A stretch of 17,957 nt of DNA, taken from contig JADGJH010000482.1 in the NCBI GenBank assembly GCA_027596945.1, positions 1-17,957 on the forward strand. Reading direction: 5' to 3'. Position numbers and translations under genes: made by a program. Positions 1-8,811 of this stretch are shown here, one piece after another. Origin of the DNA: Physocladia obscura. Lineage: Eukaryota > Chytridiomycota > Chytridiomycetes > Chytridiales > Chytriomycetaceae. Under the pieces are notes generated by a model. The model did not search any database, was not told where the DNA came from, and saw only the letters and a program-made list of their open reading frames with translations. Each line of letters opens with the position of its first letter. The stretch's first letter is position 1.

Positions 1-32
1 ACCCCCACCCCTCGCAATTTATACCCCCGTCA

Positions 33-2448
33 ATGCTATCGCCCGGCATGTCGCACACCATGCTGGGAATGGTGGGAATCGCACCCGACGGAAGCGCGCT
101 GCGGTTCGACACCCACGTTGTCGCGGCGGCACCGCCCGAGTCGCCGAGCGGCGGCGGTACGTGGAACTGGATGAATCCGGGAGATCGAAATGACGCGGAG
201 ATTTTGATGGAGAAGCACGTGCGGGAACACGCTGCGGCTGGGATGATGAATTCGGTGGGGAATGGTGGTTACGCCGGATATATGGAGAGGATTCATGGGT
301 ACGGCGGTGGAAGTCACTGCGACGATGATGTCGCTGCGGCCCTCGCTGCTGCTACTGCTGCAGCTGTTGCCGCGAGCGGTCGGAAGAAACGCGTGAAGCG
401 GGATTCTGCCGGAAATTCGAACGACTTTGAGGCGGCGAATGCTTCTGGACTCGTGCAACCCAAATTGGAAACGGCGGACCGTGTCGGTGGAATCGGCGGC
501 ATGAGCGGAGCAATGAATGGCGGGCAGGATGAAGAAAATGGGGAGGGAGGGGAGCATTCGTCGAGTCAAGATGGAGATGAATATGCGAATTCAAAGGACA
601 GAAATCTGCGGAGGGGAAAAGGCGCTATTTATTGTATTCATAGAAAATTATTGTATAGGGTAATTTTTATTCTTAATTTTTTTTAATTTTTTTTTAATCA
701 GTTTTTTTTCGTTTTTAATCAATTTTTTTTTTTCTTTTCTTTTTCTAGTGTAATGAGTGCAGTTCACTTGGAAATCCCAGCCATGTCATCACTAGAGTTT
801 CAGCAATTTGCCATCACGGAAAACGCAGAAGTCAGGTATATAAATAAATAAATAAAAATTTTGTTATATAAAAGGTCATGAGTGTTACTCAATTTATCAC
901 CAACTTTTTTTCTTCTTATTCAGTGTATTCAATGCTATGATGAAGGAACTGGAGGCTCAATTATTTGCGAGCATCGCCGCCAAAAATATGCTGTAAGTTT
1001 GAAAAAAAATTTAGAATTTGGTACAAAAAAACTTTTGATAAAAAAAAATTTTTTTTCTTTTTCTTTCTGTCATTTTTCCAACTTGTTGCTGTTGGTTGTT
1101 GTTATTTTTTTAATATTTTTTTTTAGTGTCCGAAGGTTTGTTACGGGTTTTTAATTTTAATCTGTAAAGACTCTTTTTTTTTAAAACTTTTTTTCTTACT
1201 CAGTGTTTCGACGCCGGAAGAGAAACAAATTCACTATGCGTCCATCGCACGATCAAATTCAAATGTAAAATCTGCAGTCCCGCCGTCCACCAACCGAAAT
1301 CTTACAAAAAACGCAGTGGTTCCAACAAGAGCAATAATCCCAACGAGTCGTCGCCATACGGATTGAATGGGAAAAAACGGGGGCCGACAAAAAAACGAGA
1401 CATGAACCGCGCCGCCGCGATTGGATATGGAGGACTAGGTATGAATATGGACGACCCAATGTACAGAAATATAGGAGATAATTTTGGATTTATGGGTCAG
1501 CAGCAGCCACTCTTTTATCACTCACACCATCCAATGATGTTTTCAATGCCTGTTCAACATATGCAGCCACAGCAGCAACAGCAGCAGCAAGGGCAATCCG
1601 AGAGGGGCTCTAATCATGCATCAGGTTATTCTTATCATACTGGACCGAGTGCAGTGCCAGCAGTGCAACCGCAAGGAAATTTTTCATCGGAGACTTTTAT
1701 TTCGACTCCAATTCCAACGCGGCGGGGATCTCCTGAATTAAATAAAATGGCAATGCATCATCAAGGTGTGGGGATTGGGCCAAGTGGAGCAACAAATGCA
1801 GGCGGACTGCAAATTCTAGTCCCAGCGATGGTACCTCTGCCTTATCCGTTACATCTTTCTGTCGCTGCAACCGCCGCAGGAGTAGGGTCCAATTCTTTTA
1901 CACCAATAATTTCTCCGCCTACGCATAATTCTGCATCGATTCCTTGTATTGGTAGCTCTGCCAATTATTTGTCTGCAAGTCTATCAAGCAGACTTCTCAG
2001 CCCTCATATGTCTCCCATTCAAGCTGCTGCAAGCGTGACTGTCGGAGAACTTGCAACTGTCAAAAATGAAATCCAAGAACCAGAATTTAGTCTTGTGTCG
2101 TCATCAACAGGAATTGCTGCTGTGCCTCCACCAAAAATCGATCACGACAATGGAGAAGGTGAAAGGACAGATTGTGATGACAGAAACTCAGAAACTTCTT
2201 CTGGTATTGAAGCTGAAGAGGCTGCAGTAGCAATGCTGAGAATTTCCGAACCTGAAGAAATTGAGCCACGTTTTGAACGCCAACGCATGGACTCAAATTC
2301 CAGAATACCACGACCAGTATCAGCAGTCACTGGACCGAGAAGTGATAGTGAGGCAAACACGCCGTACTATTTTTCGACACCATATGTTTATCATGCACCA
2401 GCGCCAATGATAATCATGTTTCCGACCCAACAAATAGAAAAGAAATGA
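33..2448 (+). CDS. Cys/His zinc-knuckle repeat protein, Gln/Ser-rich (possibly 5'-partial)
   Basis: Spliced model join(33..659, 749..835, 924..992, 1127..1135, 1204..2448), 678 residues if the ATG at 33 is the start. No in-frame stop precedes it within the window, so the gene may begin further left. All introns are phase 0 and GT-AG. The core holds four units of C-x-H-x6-C-x2-C: Cys201/His203 to CNEC (210-213), Cys230/His232 to CIQC (239-242), Cys253/His255 to CPKC (262-265), Cys276/His278 to CKIC (285-288). The spacing suggests one zinc ion per unit. Basic clusters near residues 115-122 (KKRVKR) and 321-328 (KKRGPTKK) could be nuclear localisation signals. The rest is low complexity: an Ala run, a polyglutamine run (1561-1593) and Ser/Pro-rich sequence. 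From memory, similar tandem CxH...CxxC repeats occur in uncharacterised proteins of algae, oomycetes and large DNA viruses; I could not check this. A nuclear or nucleic-acid-binding role is inference only. An AATAAA at 2490-2495 follows the stop. Confidence 0.72.
1127..1135 (+). other. 9-nt micro-exon encoding Cys-Pro-Lys
   Basis: The nine bases lie between a T-rich stretch ending in TTTTAG and a GTTTGT donor. Including them supplies the first Cys of the third CxxC knuckle (CPK joined to the Cys at 1204). Skipping them keeps the frame but leaves that knuckle with a single Cys. The other three units all keep C-x2-C, so inclusion is the better model. Transcript data would settle it. Confidence 0.65.
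1561..1593 (+). repeat. CAG/CAA polyglutamine tract in gene 1
   Basis: A run of mostly CAG and CAA codons encodes about nine glutamines, broken by a proline, inside the disordered C-terminal half. Mixed CAG/CAA codons suggest a moderately stable tract. Confidence 0.8.
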
Positions 2449-2489
2449 TTGTGTTTCCTTTCCTGATCTCTTTTTTTGAAAATTTGAAA

Positions 2490-2495
2490 AATAAA
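2490..2495 (+). terminator. AATAAA poly(A) signal of the zinc-knuckle gene
   Basis: A perfect AATAAA lies 41 nt after the stop at 2446-2448 and only 9 nt before the next ATG at 2505. The 3' end of this transcript probably overlaps the 5' end of the Mtc1-like gene. Confidence 0.5.
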
Positions 2496-2504
2496 AATTC
2501 CCCC

Positions 2505-4194
2505 ATGTCAGCTCCATCTGAGGATGTTATGAAGTGAGTGTGAAAAAAAAAAGCCAACGCACTCCGGCGGGAACATTGCTGAGCCTCAATTCGAACGATT
2601 TGATACTAATTTCGTACGCCGATGCAGGTTTTTGGACGGTCTGGATGAGTTTGTTCCAGCCAAGGATTCTGCGAATTCGGGAACCAAGTCGGGATCAGAA
2701 ACAGTTGCCAATGGAACGACGGCAACTGCAGATGCGAAGACAGCTGGTGATGTGTTGTCGTTTCTCGATGAGCTCGACGCGAGCCAGGCGCAAAACTCGA
2801 ATCAGACAGAGACACCAACTCAATCTCAATCGCAAGTACAAGCGCAGAATCAAGTCCAACAAAACCAGAGCCATGTACAATCAGCGGCTGATTCTGCTTG
2901 GGGCTGGGCTGGATCAATATGGTCCACTGCCCAGGTAATGTTTTTCTGTGGCTCATGTGTTCGCCGTAACAAAACACATTCAAAAAAAAAAAATAGGCCA
3001 CTGCATCGAAAGTATCTTCCTCCGCTGTATCTACTGCCGTTTCTTCACTAAAGATTGCAAACAATATGGTTGAAGAAACTCTTGCAAACGAAAAAGTTAA
3101 GGGCATTGTGGCTGAAGTTTCAACCTCCGTTTCTGGTGTGGTAAATAAGGAAACTGTCGGGAAATTGAGTTTGTTACTTTTGTTTTTCTTGCCTTCGATT
3201 ATTCGGCTTCTCATCTAGTTTATTTTTTTTTTTCAGCGCATGATATTTCAAAATTCACAATCAATTCTGTACACACTTTGGGAGATATAATTGCCCCGCC
3301 TCTTGAATCGGATTCTCATCGAGGAAACTCGTCCATCTCGCATCTTCTATTTTCAGACTCTTCGTCCTACCATAATTCGCCGACTTCATCCCTACCACCT
3401 CTCGCTTCAACTATTACGATTTGGCTCTGTGCCGAATTACAGGAAGACGATGCTGCTACCAGCTCAACTCAACAAGAACAATCTCAGAGCGGAATGGTTC
3501 CTCAATCTCCAGCTGATATGATTCATGATTTTGTTCAAGCCACTGCAAATAGTCTTTGGCTTCATGGTGGAGGTGCTATTCCTGGAGGCTCAGGTCGTGC
3601 GACAGGAAAACGTGTAGTTGTTAATAGTGTTACTGATCCAAGTCCCAGAGCCGCGAGAGGTGTTCAGGAGGCTGTGAAAGTGGTTGAGGTAAAAGAGTTG
3701 CTCAATTGCAATTTTTTTAAATTATTTTTTTCATTTTTTTTTTACAGGCAACAGTTCAAAGATTGCAGAAACTCTCGGCGTTGAACAATGATTCAGATGA
3801 AGATGGTATTGAAAGTCCATCCGACATCAATTCTCCGAAACCACCAAATGTTACTCTGTTCCTCGTTATTCAACCGTACACAACTCTGATTCCATCTCCT
3901 TTGCACGCTGCAGGGGCTGGAGCAGGTTCTGCCACAGCTTTACACCGGCATTATTTGACCATGCTGGTGAACCCTGCTACAAAATCTTTAGGGCTTGATG
4001 TTGTTTCTGCTATCTCTCAAAGTGTTAGAGCAGACAAAGGCGGCAGAACTTTTGGAGGGAAAGAAATGTCTCCGGCTTTAAAACAGCTGATGGAAAAGTG
4101 GGCAGATGAGCAAATAATGAGAGTTGTTGAAGCTGCAGTAAATGACGTTTTGGAGGAGTTTTCATTGCGTTCAAAAGGTGTCACCGCCCTGTAG
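2505..4194 (+). CDS. MTC1: Mtc1 family protein (DUF5427-like, Golgi/COPI-associated)
   Basis: Spliced model join(2505..2533, 2628..2934, 2997..3168, 3237..3688, 3748..4194), 468 residues. Fungal Mtc1 proteins begin with a short helix of the EDVLxFLDxLD type, then a disordered linker, a W-G-W-x-G-x-x-W motif, a segment ending in H-T-x-x-x-x-x-APP, and a C-terminal helical region. All are seen: EDVMKFLDGLDEF at residues 6-18, a Gln/Asn/Ser-rich linker, WGWAGSIW at 101-108, VHTLGDIIAPP near 177-187, and a hydrophobic block (LFLVIQPYT) ahead of the C-terminal helices. Yeast Mtc1 was named for maintenance of telomere capping and is found with early Golgi/COPI vesicles. The middle (about 190-290) is Ser-rich and poorly conserved by eye. 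The third donor (GTTTGT at 3169) was chosen for phase and for the KLTHDIS junction; an alternative GTGTGG donor upstream in exon 3 would also keep phase and shorten the protein. It lies 56 bp after the preceding stop. Confidence 0.72.
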
Positions 4195-4234
4195 TTCCAA
4201 AAAAATATTATTTTCTTGTTCCAATCATCATTTT

Positions 4235-4240
4235 TTTATT
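4235..4240 (-). terminator. AATAAA poly(A) signal of SND1
   Basis: AATAAA on the minus strand, 11 nt beyond the SND1 stop (4252-4254). Only 57 bp separate this stop from that of the convergent Mtc1-like gene at 4194, so the two 3' UTRs very likely overlap. Confidence 0.5.
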
Positions 4241-4251
4241 GCCCATCATCA

Positions 4252-7200
4252 TTACTCATCATCGCGGAAGTCTCCATAACGCCAGAGACCAACCCTATTC
4301 TTTCTAGCAATCTCTTGAGCAGTCACCAAAGCTGCCAAAACCTCTTTTTTCAAAATTTTTGGTTGTCCGTTTGTTTGACCACCGGAAATTTTCGCGTTTT
4401 GCTCATGCTGTTTCACTACTTGGCGGTCAATATATGCAATTCCGTCAGCCACCAAAGTTAAGTTCAAACATTCACCAACTCCATCCTTTCCAGGAACCGA
4501 TAAAACAACTTGAGAGACACCACCCACAATACCAATAATGCGAGCTACCAACTTTTGCCCTTCCATATCATCTCTCAGGCGGTCATACGCAACATCTCCA
4601 CCTTCAGCACCAGTGGGTGGAACCGTCAGAAACGCAAGACGAGCTTCTTTTGACTGAGCAGGAAGGACAGTGAGGCCAAATTGCGAGGTCAAAGCGCGCA
4701 GTTGTGTCAACGGAAGCGATTCAGAGTTTCCATAGTCAATGAAAGTAACAAAAATCTTTTTTGTTTCATTATTAACTTCGCGAACTCGAGCGCGATACCA
4801 TTGGTTATCCGCAGTAAATTTGGCAGAGACATAGTCATTTGCTTTTGGAGTCTGAGCTAATGATGGCTGGTGGTTCTTATGGAAAGAAGCAAAATCCGCC
4901 ATCATCTTTTCCAAACGTTCCAATTCTGAAAAATTTATTGAGTTGCAAAAAAAAATTTATTATTGAGAGAAAAAAAATTATTATACCTGGGCCAACAGTT
5001 TGAATATGAATTTCGCCGGCATTACCAATTTCGCTAACATAAACTTCCTGTACAATATCCTTGAAGTTCTCATTACCATTAGCTGCTGCTGCTGCTTCTT
5101 CTTTTTGTCTAGCCTCTTCTACAGGATCGCGAATGGACCAAATTCCTGCGCGTTTGTCTTGCGCTCGTTTTTCGGCGGCATACAGAAGAGTGCCTTGGGG
5201 TGATTGTGCTGCAGAATAATCATGAACAGTTGCAAATCCAGCATCCAACAGCAAAACTGCAAAGTTTTCTGTGATAGTGGATCGAGCATTTCCTGAAATT
5301 CCAAGAACAGAGACAGCACCAGCATTTGATGATGTGGGTGCTGGAACAAAAAGACTTCCAATGAACCCACCCACTTTGTCAATACTTTCAATGCTGACCT
5401 CTACGTCACGTTGAAGCGCCCGACGATTTGCAAGATCCAAGGCTTCTTGACCGAAAGGCTCAGATTTTTCATTGCTATTCGAGTTTAGTCGGGCGGTTTT
5501 TGGTGTTCTGACACCTCCTGGGAAAAGAAGGAAGAAAAAAAAAATTTAACAAAAACAAAATCAAAAACAAAATAAAAAAGTTCTATACCCAAAACCAAAG
5601 TTATCTTGATGTTTTGAGACGGAATCCAGACCTTAAATCGAGATCCAGATGCAGCAAACTCAACAACACCTGATACACTTTTGTTTCGTTGTAAAGCTGT
5701 CAGAAAGCCTTTTGCTTTTGTTGCCGATTCTGAGGCATCCACAAAACGATAACTTGGAGATTCTTTTCCTGAATGTATGCCTTTAAGACCTTTGATCGCT
5801 TTATCTTCAGCCAGTAGTAGCGCGTCATAATTTGAGGCACGATTATCGTCATCTTTTCGGTGCCTCAAAGCTGTGGCAAGGCCGCGGGAAATCAAAGTCT
5901 CTGCTATATTTGTTTCGCCAAGAGTAACGCTCGCACATTCACGTTCTTCAAATCCATTTTCTTTTGGTTTGACAAAGTCGATGACAACGTGAACAGTTTT
6001 TCCGATCAGTTTTTGGCGGAGAAACTGATATATGATTTAATGGGATATTCAAACAAATACAATTACAAACCTCTCTAGTTTCATGAATAAGTCCATTTTC
6101 GACGGTTTCTCCTTCTTTTGACTTTGGAGGTGCCCTCAGAGATGAAAAGAAGATTCTACGTTCAGGAGCGGATGGGTTGGCTGCTGGAACGATCATAATA
6201 CTGTCAGGACCCATAATCCTGGTGACTATTGCATCGTAATCAGTCACAACACTTTTGCCATTTGTGCTTGTGGGGGTTTTCGAAACAAATGATTTCCAAA
6301 TTCTGAGTTTCTTTTCCTTTGCCTTCAACTCAGCTACTCGAAGTTTCTCTGGGCCTCCAGTTATCATTCCAACTTGCCAAGAAACTATTGAAGCATAGCC
6401 TTCTACTAAAAGAGCTTCGGCAATGGAGCCGCCCACTTTGTGAATTAAAGAGGCAATGAAGATCCCATTCGGATTTAATCCTTCCAGAATCACGTTGACA
6501 TCGCGTTGTAGCAGACGAGATTCGACAAAGTACTTGGCTTCTTGGCTAAATGGCTCAATAAGATCTTCAACGTTCGGAACATTTGCTCGATACACAGGAG
6601 CTTTGATACCAGTGAGAGAAATATTGAGATATTGATGAATAGTTTTAGACGAGTCTTCAGAATCAGGAACGATAACAGCAATACGAATTGTGTTTGCATC
6701 ACGAACTTGTTCCACAAGAGCTGTAATTTAGGTGAAGGATGAGAATATATTAAAACATTTTTTTTCTTCTTTCTTTTTTTCTTAATCTTTGCTTTGTAAT
6801 TATATTACCTGGCACTGGCTTTCCTTTATACAAGTTCAAAAACGAACGAGCATCTAGAAGAGAGAAAGAAACGGAACGCGAACTAAGCTTTGATGACCAT
6901 AGCCCAAGACCACCAGCTTGTGCCGCTGCTTCTAACTCAAGCAAAGCAATTTGTTCACTTGAAGCGAAAAACAACGAAAATCAACAATGATACCACGTAG
7001 AATAAAAAAAAGACATACTCAGATGGAGTTCTCTTTGTGTCACTTTTGACTTTCGCCCATCCATTTTGAACCATTAATCTGGCGACATTTGTCTCGCCAT
7101 CAACACCGGGGGGAGCAAGTGTTAGGGAACCGAAGTCTCTGTTATTGGTCGTGGTTGTGTATTCGACTTTGAATGCGACTTCCTTGCCAATCAGAAGCTT

Positions 7201-7494
7201 TCTGAGAAATTCACGAGATTCAAACGCTCCGATCTATAACGAAAGATCGTTTCGCAATAATTCAGGCACAATCTCGGATGACTATGTTGAAAAATCGGAA
7301 TAAATATAAGGTTTTTTGTTCATTACCTCTTCTTTCGATGGATCAGCCGCTGTTCCCATCCGTGGTGCCACAATGTTCGCGAGAGAAATAATGCGTTCCG
7401 GTGGTGGTCCCGCAACTGGACGACCTCTAATAATCAAGGAGTCGCCAGAAAGAACAGATTTGACGAAGGCTCGGCCGTTGTTTGGAAGGCTCAT
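4252..7494 (-). CDS. SND1: Tudor staphylococcal nuclease (Tudor-SN / SND1 / p100)
   Basis: Minus-strand model complement(join(4252..4925, 4987..5517, 5589..6024, 6071..6720, 6809..6957, 7019..7233, 7327..7494)), 940 residues, close to the roughly 900 of the animal protein. Exon 1 opens with MSLPNNGRAFVKSVLSGDSL, the usual start of the first staphylococcal-nuclease (SN) fold. Four SN repeats follow at about 5-165, 178-325, 330-490 and 500-680. Each carries family landmarks: GKPVPALVEQVRDANTIRI at the start of SN2, GLATALRHRKDDDNRASNYD in SN3, LDLANRRALQRDVEVSIESI in SN4. A Tudor domain at about 744-800 has WYRARV and FVTFIDYGN, the aromatic cage and Asp/Asn that bind symmetric dimethyl-arginine. 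It is inserted in a fifth partial SN fold, ending in the typical RYGDFRDDE. The family acts in transcription co-activation, mRNA stability, stress granules and decay of edited or small RNAs. Six GT-AG introns (46-93 nt) all keep frame. The gene is intact. It faces the FAM72 gene across a 273-bp shared promoter. Confidence 0.95.
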
Positions 7495-7767
7495 TGTGAC
7501 TGAGTTGTTTGCTTTTTGTGTTTTTCAGGAAAAAGGAAACCTTTGCATTCGGACACTTCCCCTTCAGCTTATTTGCTGAAATAATTCGGATAGCTGCATA
7601 AAATTTCCAGTCTCGCCTGTGTATCAGAAGGGAAGCCCAATTCTCGCGGCAATATGTTGCTCTCTCTCTCTCTCTCTTTCTCGCTCTCTCTGTCTCTCTT
7701 TTTTTTTCTTTAACTTCCATTCTCTTTATCTGCTTCTGCTTTTCTCGCTCTTTCCCGTTATCTCTAC
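7495..7767. promoter_or_regulatory. Divergent intergenic promoter region (SND1 / FAM72)
   Basis: 273 bp between the start codons of SND1 (minus) and the FAM72 homologue (plus). The FAM72-proximal half is almost all pyrimidine on the plus strand and includes a CT microsatellite. I see no convincing TATA box. It must hold both core promoters unless 5' UTR introns lie elsewhere. Confidence 0.5.
7660..7710. repeat. CT dinucleotide microsatellite / polypyrimidine tract
   Basis: About 50 bp of CT repeats with a few interruptions, ending in a T run. It lies 58-108 bp upstream of the FAM72 ATG. CT-rich blocks near transcription starts are common in fungal promoters, so it may be functional rather than just a simple repeat. 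Confidence 0.85.
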
Positions 7768-8719
7768 ATGTTTAAACGAAAGGAGAATTTGATGAAAATC
7801 TCCTCTGAATTTTTGTTTTTGATGGAAGAGGTTGCCAGAAATACCAGCAGGCGTGAAAGAGTTTTTCAACAACCAGGCACTTCAAATTCTGTGTCGCTTT
7901 CCGCGGGGAGACGCGCTGCCCTCAACAGTAGTGAGAACTCTTCTGTTCAAACACGAAATTCTGCTTCACACCACAATCTCGACATGCCGCCAACTTCACC
8001 AGGGCAGAGTCCGACACGTCCACTACAATCAAGCGCGTCGGTACATCCCCAGTTCAGAAGCAAAGCTGTCTGTGAGCTATTTTGTCGTCATTGTAGAGAA
8101 GTTGTTTGTACAAGGGTAACGCTTCTTTTCTTTTCATTTAATCCTATTGCGGCAAGCAGTATTGACAAATGTGTAAATCATTTCTACCTCACACTTCTGC
8201 TTTTATTTTGAATCAAAAAACAGGGTATGAAGGCAATACTTCTTGGTGATACTCGCGTTGAATTATTTTCAACTGATTCTCCCCCTTGCCGGTTTGGTTT
8301 TTATGTCGATATTTGACACAAATAATTTTTTCTCCTTCAAATTCTAACTTAGCGTCAAAAAACAACAGTGTCCAATTGGTTGAAAATGATTACATGACGC
8401 GAAACTGTCAATGCAGGATTAGAGATGTGGCTTGTTTGCAATGGTTCATTCTATTTGTTTTCTGATTGTATTTATTTTTATTACAATTCCTTTTTGTTTC
8501 TAACGCCACATTCCACCAATCAGTGGAAATGTGATTGGATATCATGTTACGCAACCATGCGAAGTTTGTCTGGATTCATGCAACAATGGCCATTTCTGGA
8601 TGTTCTTGTCTGAAGGTGTGAAGTCTAAGGACCGCGAGCACTCCAGCAAAAAATTATTGTGGGCAAATTTACCAAGTGCTGAAACTGAAGGAAAAAAAGA
8701 ATATATGCTTTGTCGTTAA
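7768..8719 (+). CDS. FAM72A: FAM72 family protein (cysteine-rich, zinc-binding fold)
   Basis: Spliced model join(7768..8115, 8224..8291, 8369..8443, 8524..8719), 228 residues. The core (about 100-228) aligns by eye with animal FAM72: CELFCRHCREVVCTR (102-116), GMKAILLGDTRVELFSTDSPP (117-137, first part of the match), CQCRIRDVACLQCGN (152-166), the GYHV...PCEVCLDSCNNGHFWMF block (169-191), and LLWANLP (208-214), which animals have as LLWGNLP. The ten or more conserved cysteines probably bind zinc. Mammalian FAM72A binds nuclear uracil-DNA glycosylase UNG2 and promotes its degradation, shifting uracil repair; whether that holds here is unknown. Animal FAM72A is about 149 residues, so this one has an extra N-terminal stretch of about 95, rich in Ser, Pro and Arg. 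The ATG at 7768 is the first after an in-frame TAA (7711-7713); ATGs at 7792 and 7822 are alternatives. Introns 2 and 3 use odd donors (GTTTGG, GTTCAT) but restore the family alignment exactly, one inside a CxxC pair. The 3' end converges on the ankyrin gene 92 bp away. Confidence 0.9.
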
Positions 8720-8735
8720 CATTTTCTGTCCTTTC

Positions 8736-8741
8736 TTTATT
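8736..8741 (-). terminator. AATAAA poly(A) signal of the ankyrin gene
   Basis: Minus-strand AATAAA 70 nt past the stop at 8812-8814 and 16 bp from the FAM72 stop. The convergent transcripts probably overlap. Confidence 0.45.
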
Positions 8742-8811
8742 GAATTTCATGACAGCCAGAAAAAAACAAAGCAAAAAAAAACGAGAAAGAAAGACAAGTT
8801 TCGACGAGACA

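Noticed and set aside
36..569. 177-codon open frame on the minus strand at the left edge
   Set aside because: Antisense to exon 1 of the zinc-knuckle gene; the plus-strand frame runs on in phase into the Cys/His repeats while this one has no recognisable content.
2534..2938. 134-codon plus-strand frame overlapping the Mtc1-like gene
   Set aside because: Arg/Gln-rich off-frame reading of exon 2; the alternative frame contains the WGWAGSIW landmark and joins in phase to the other exons.
3291..3521. Alternative frame in exon 4 of the Mtc1-like gene, considered as a frameshift or hidden intron
   Set aside because: The chosen frame is open from 3239 through the 3' splice site at 3689 and joins in phase on both sides. 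The alternative frame ends in a stop and has no clear family match.
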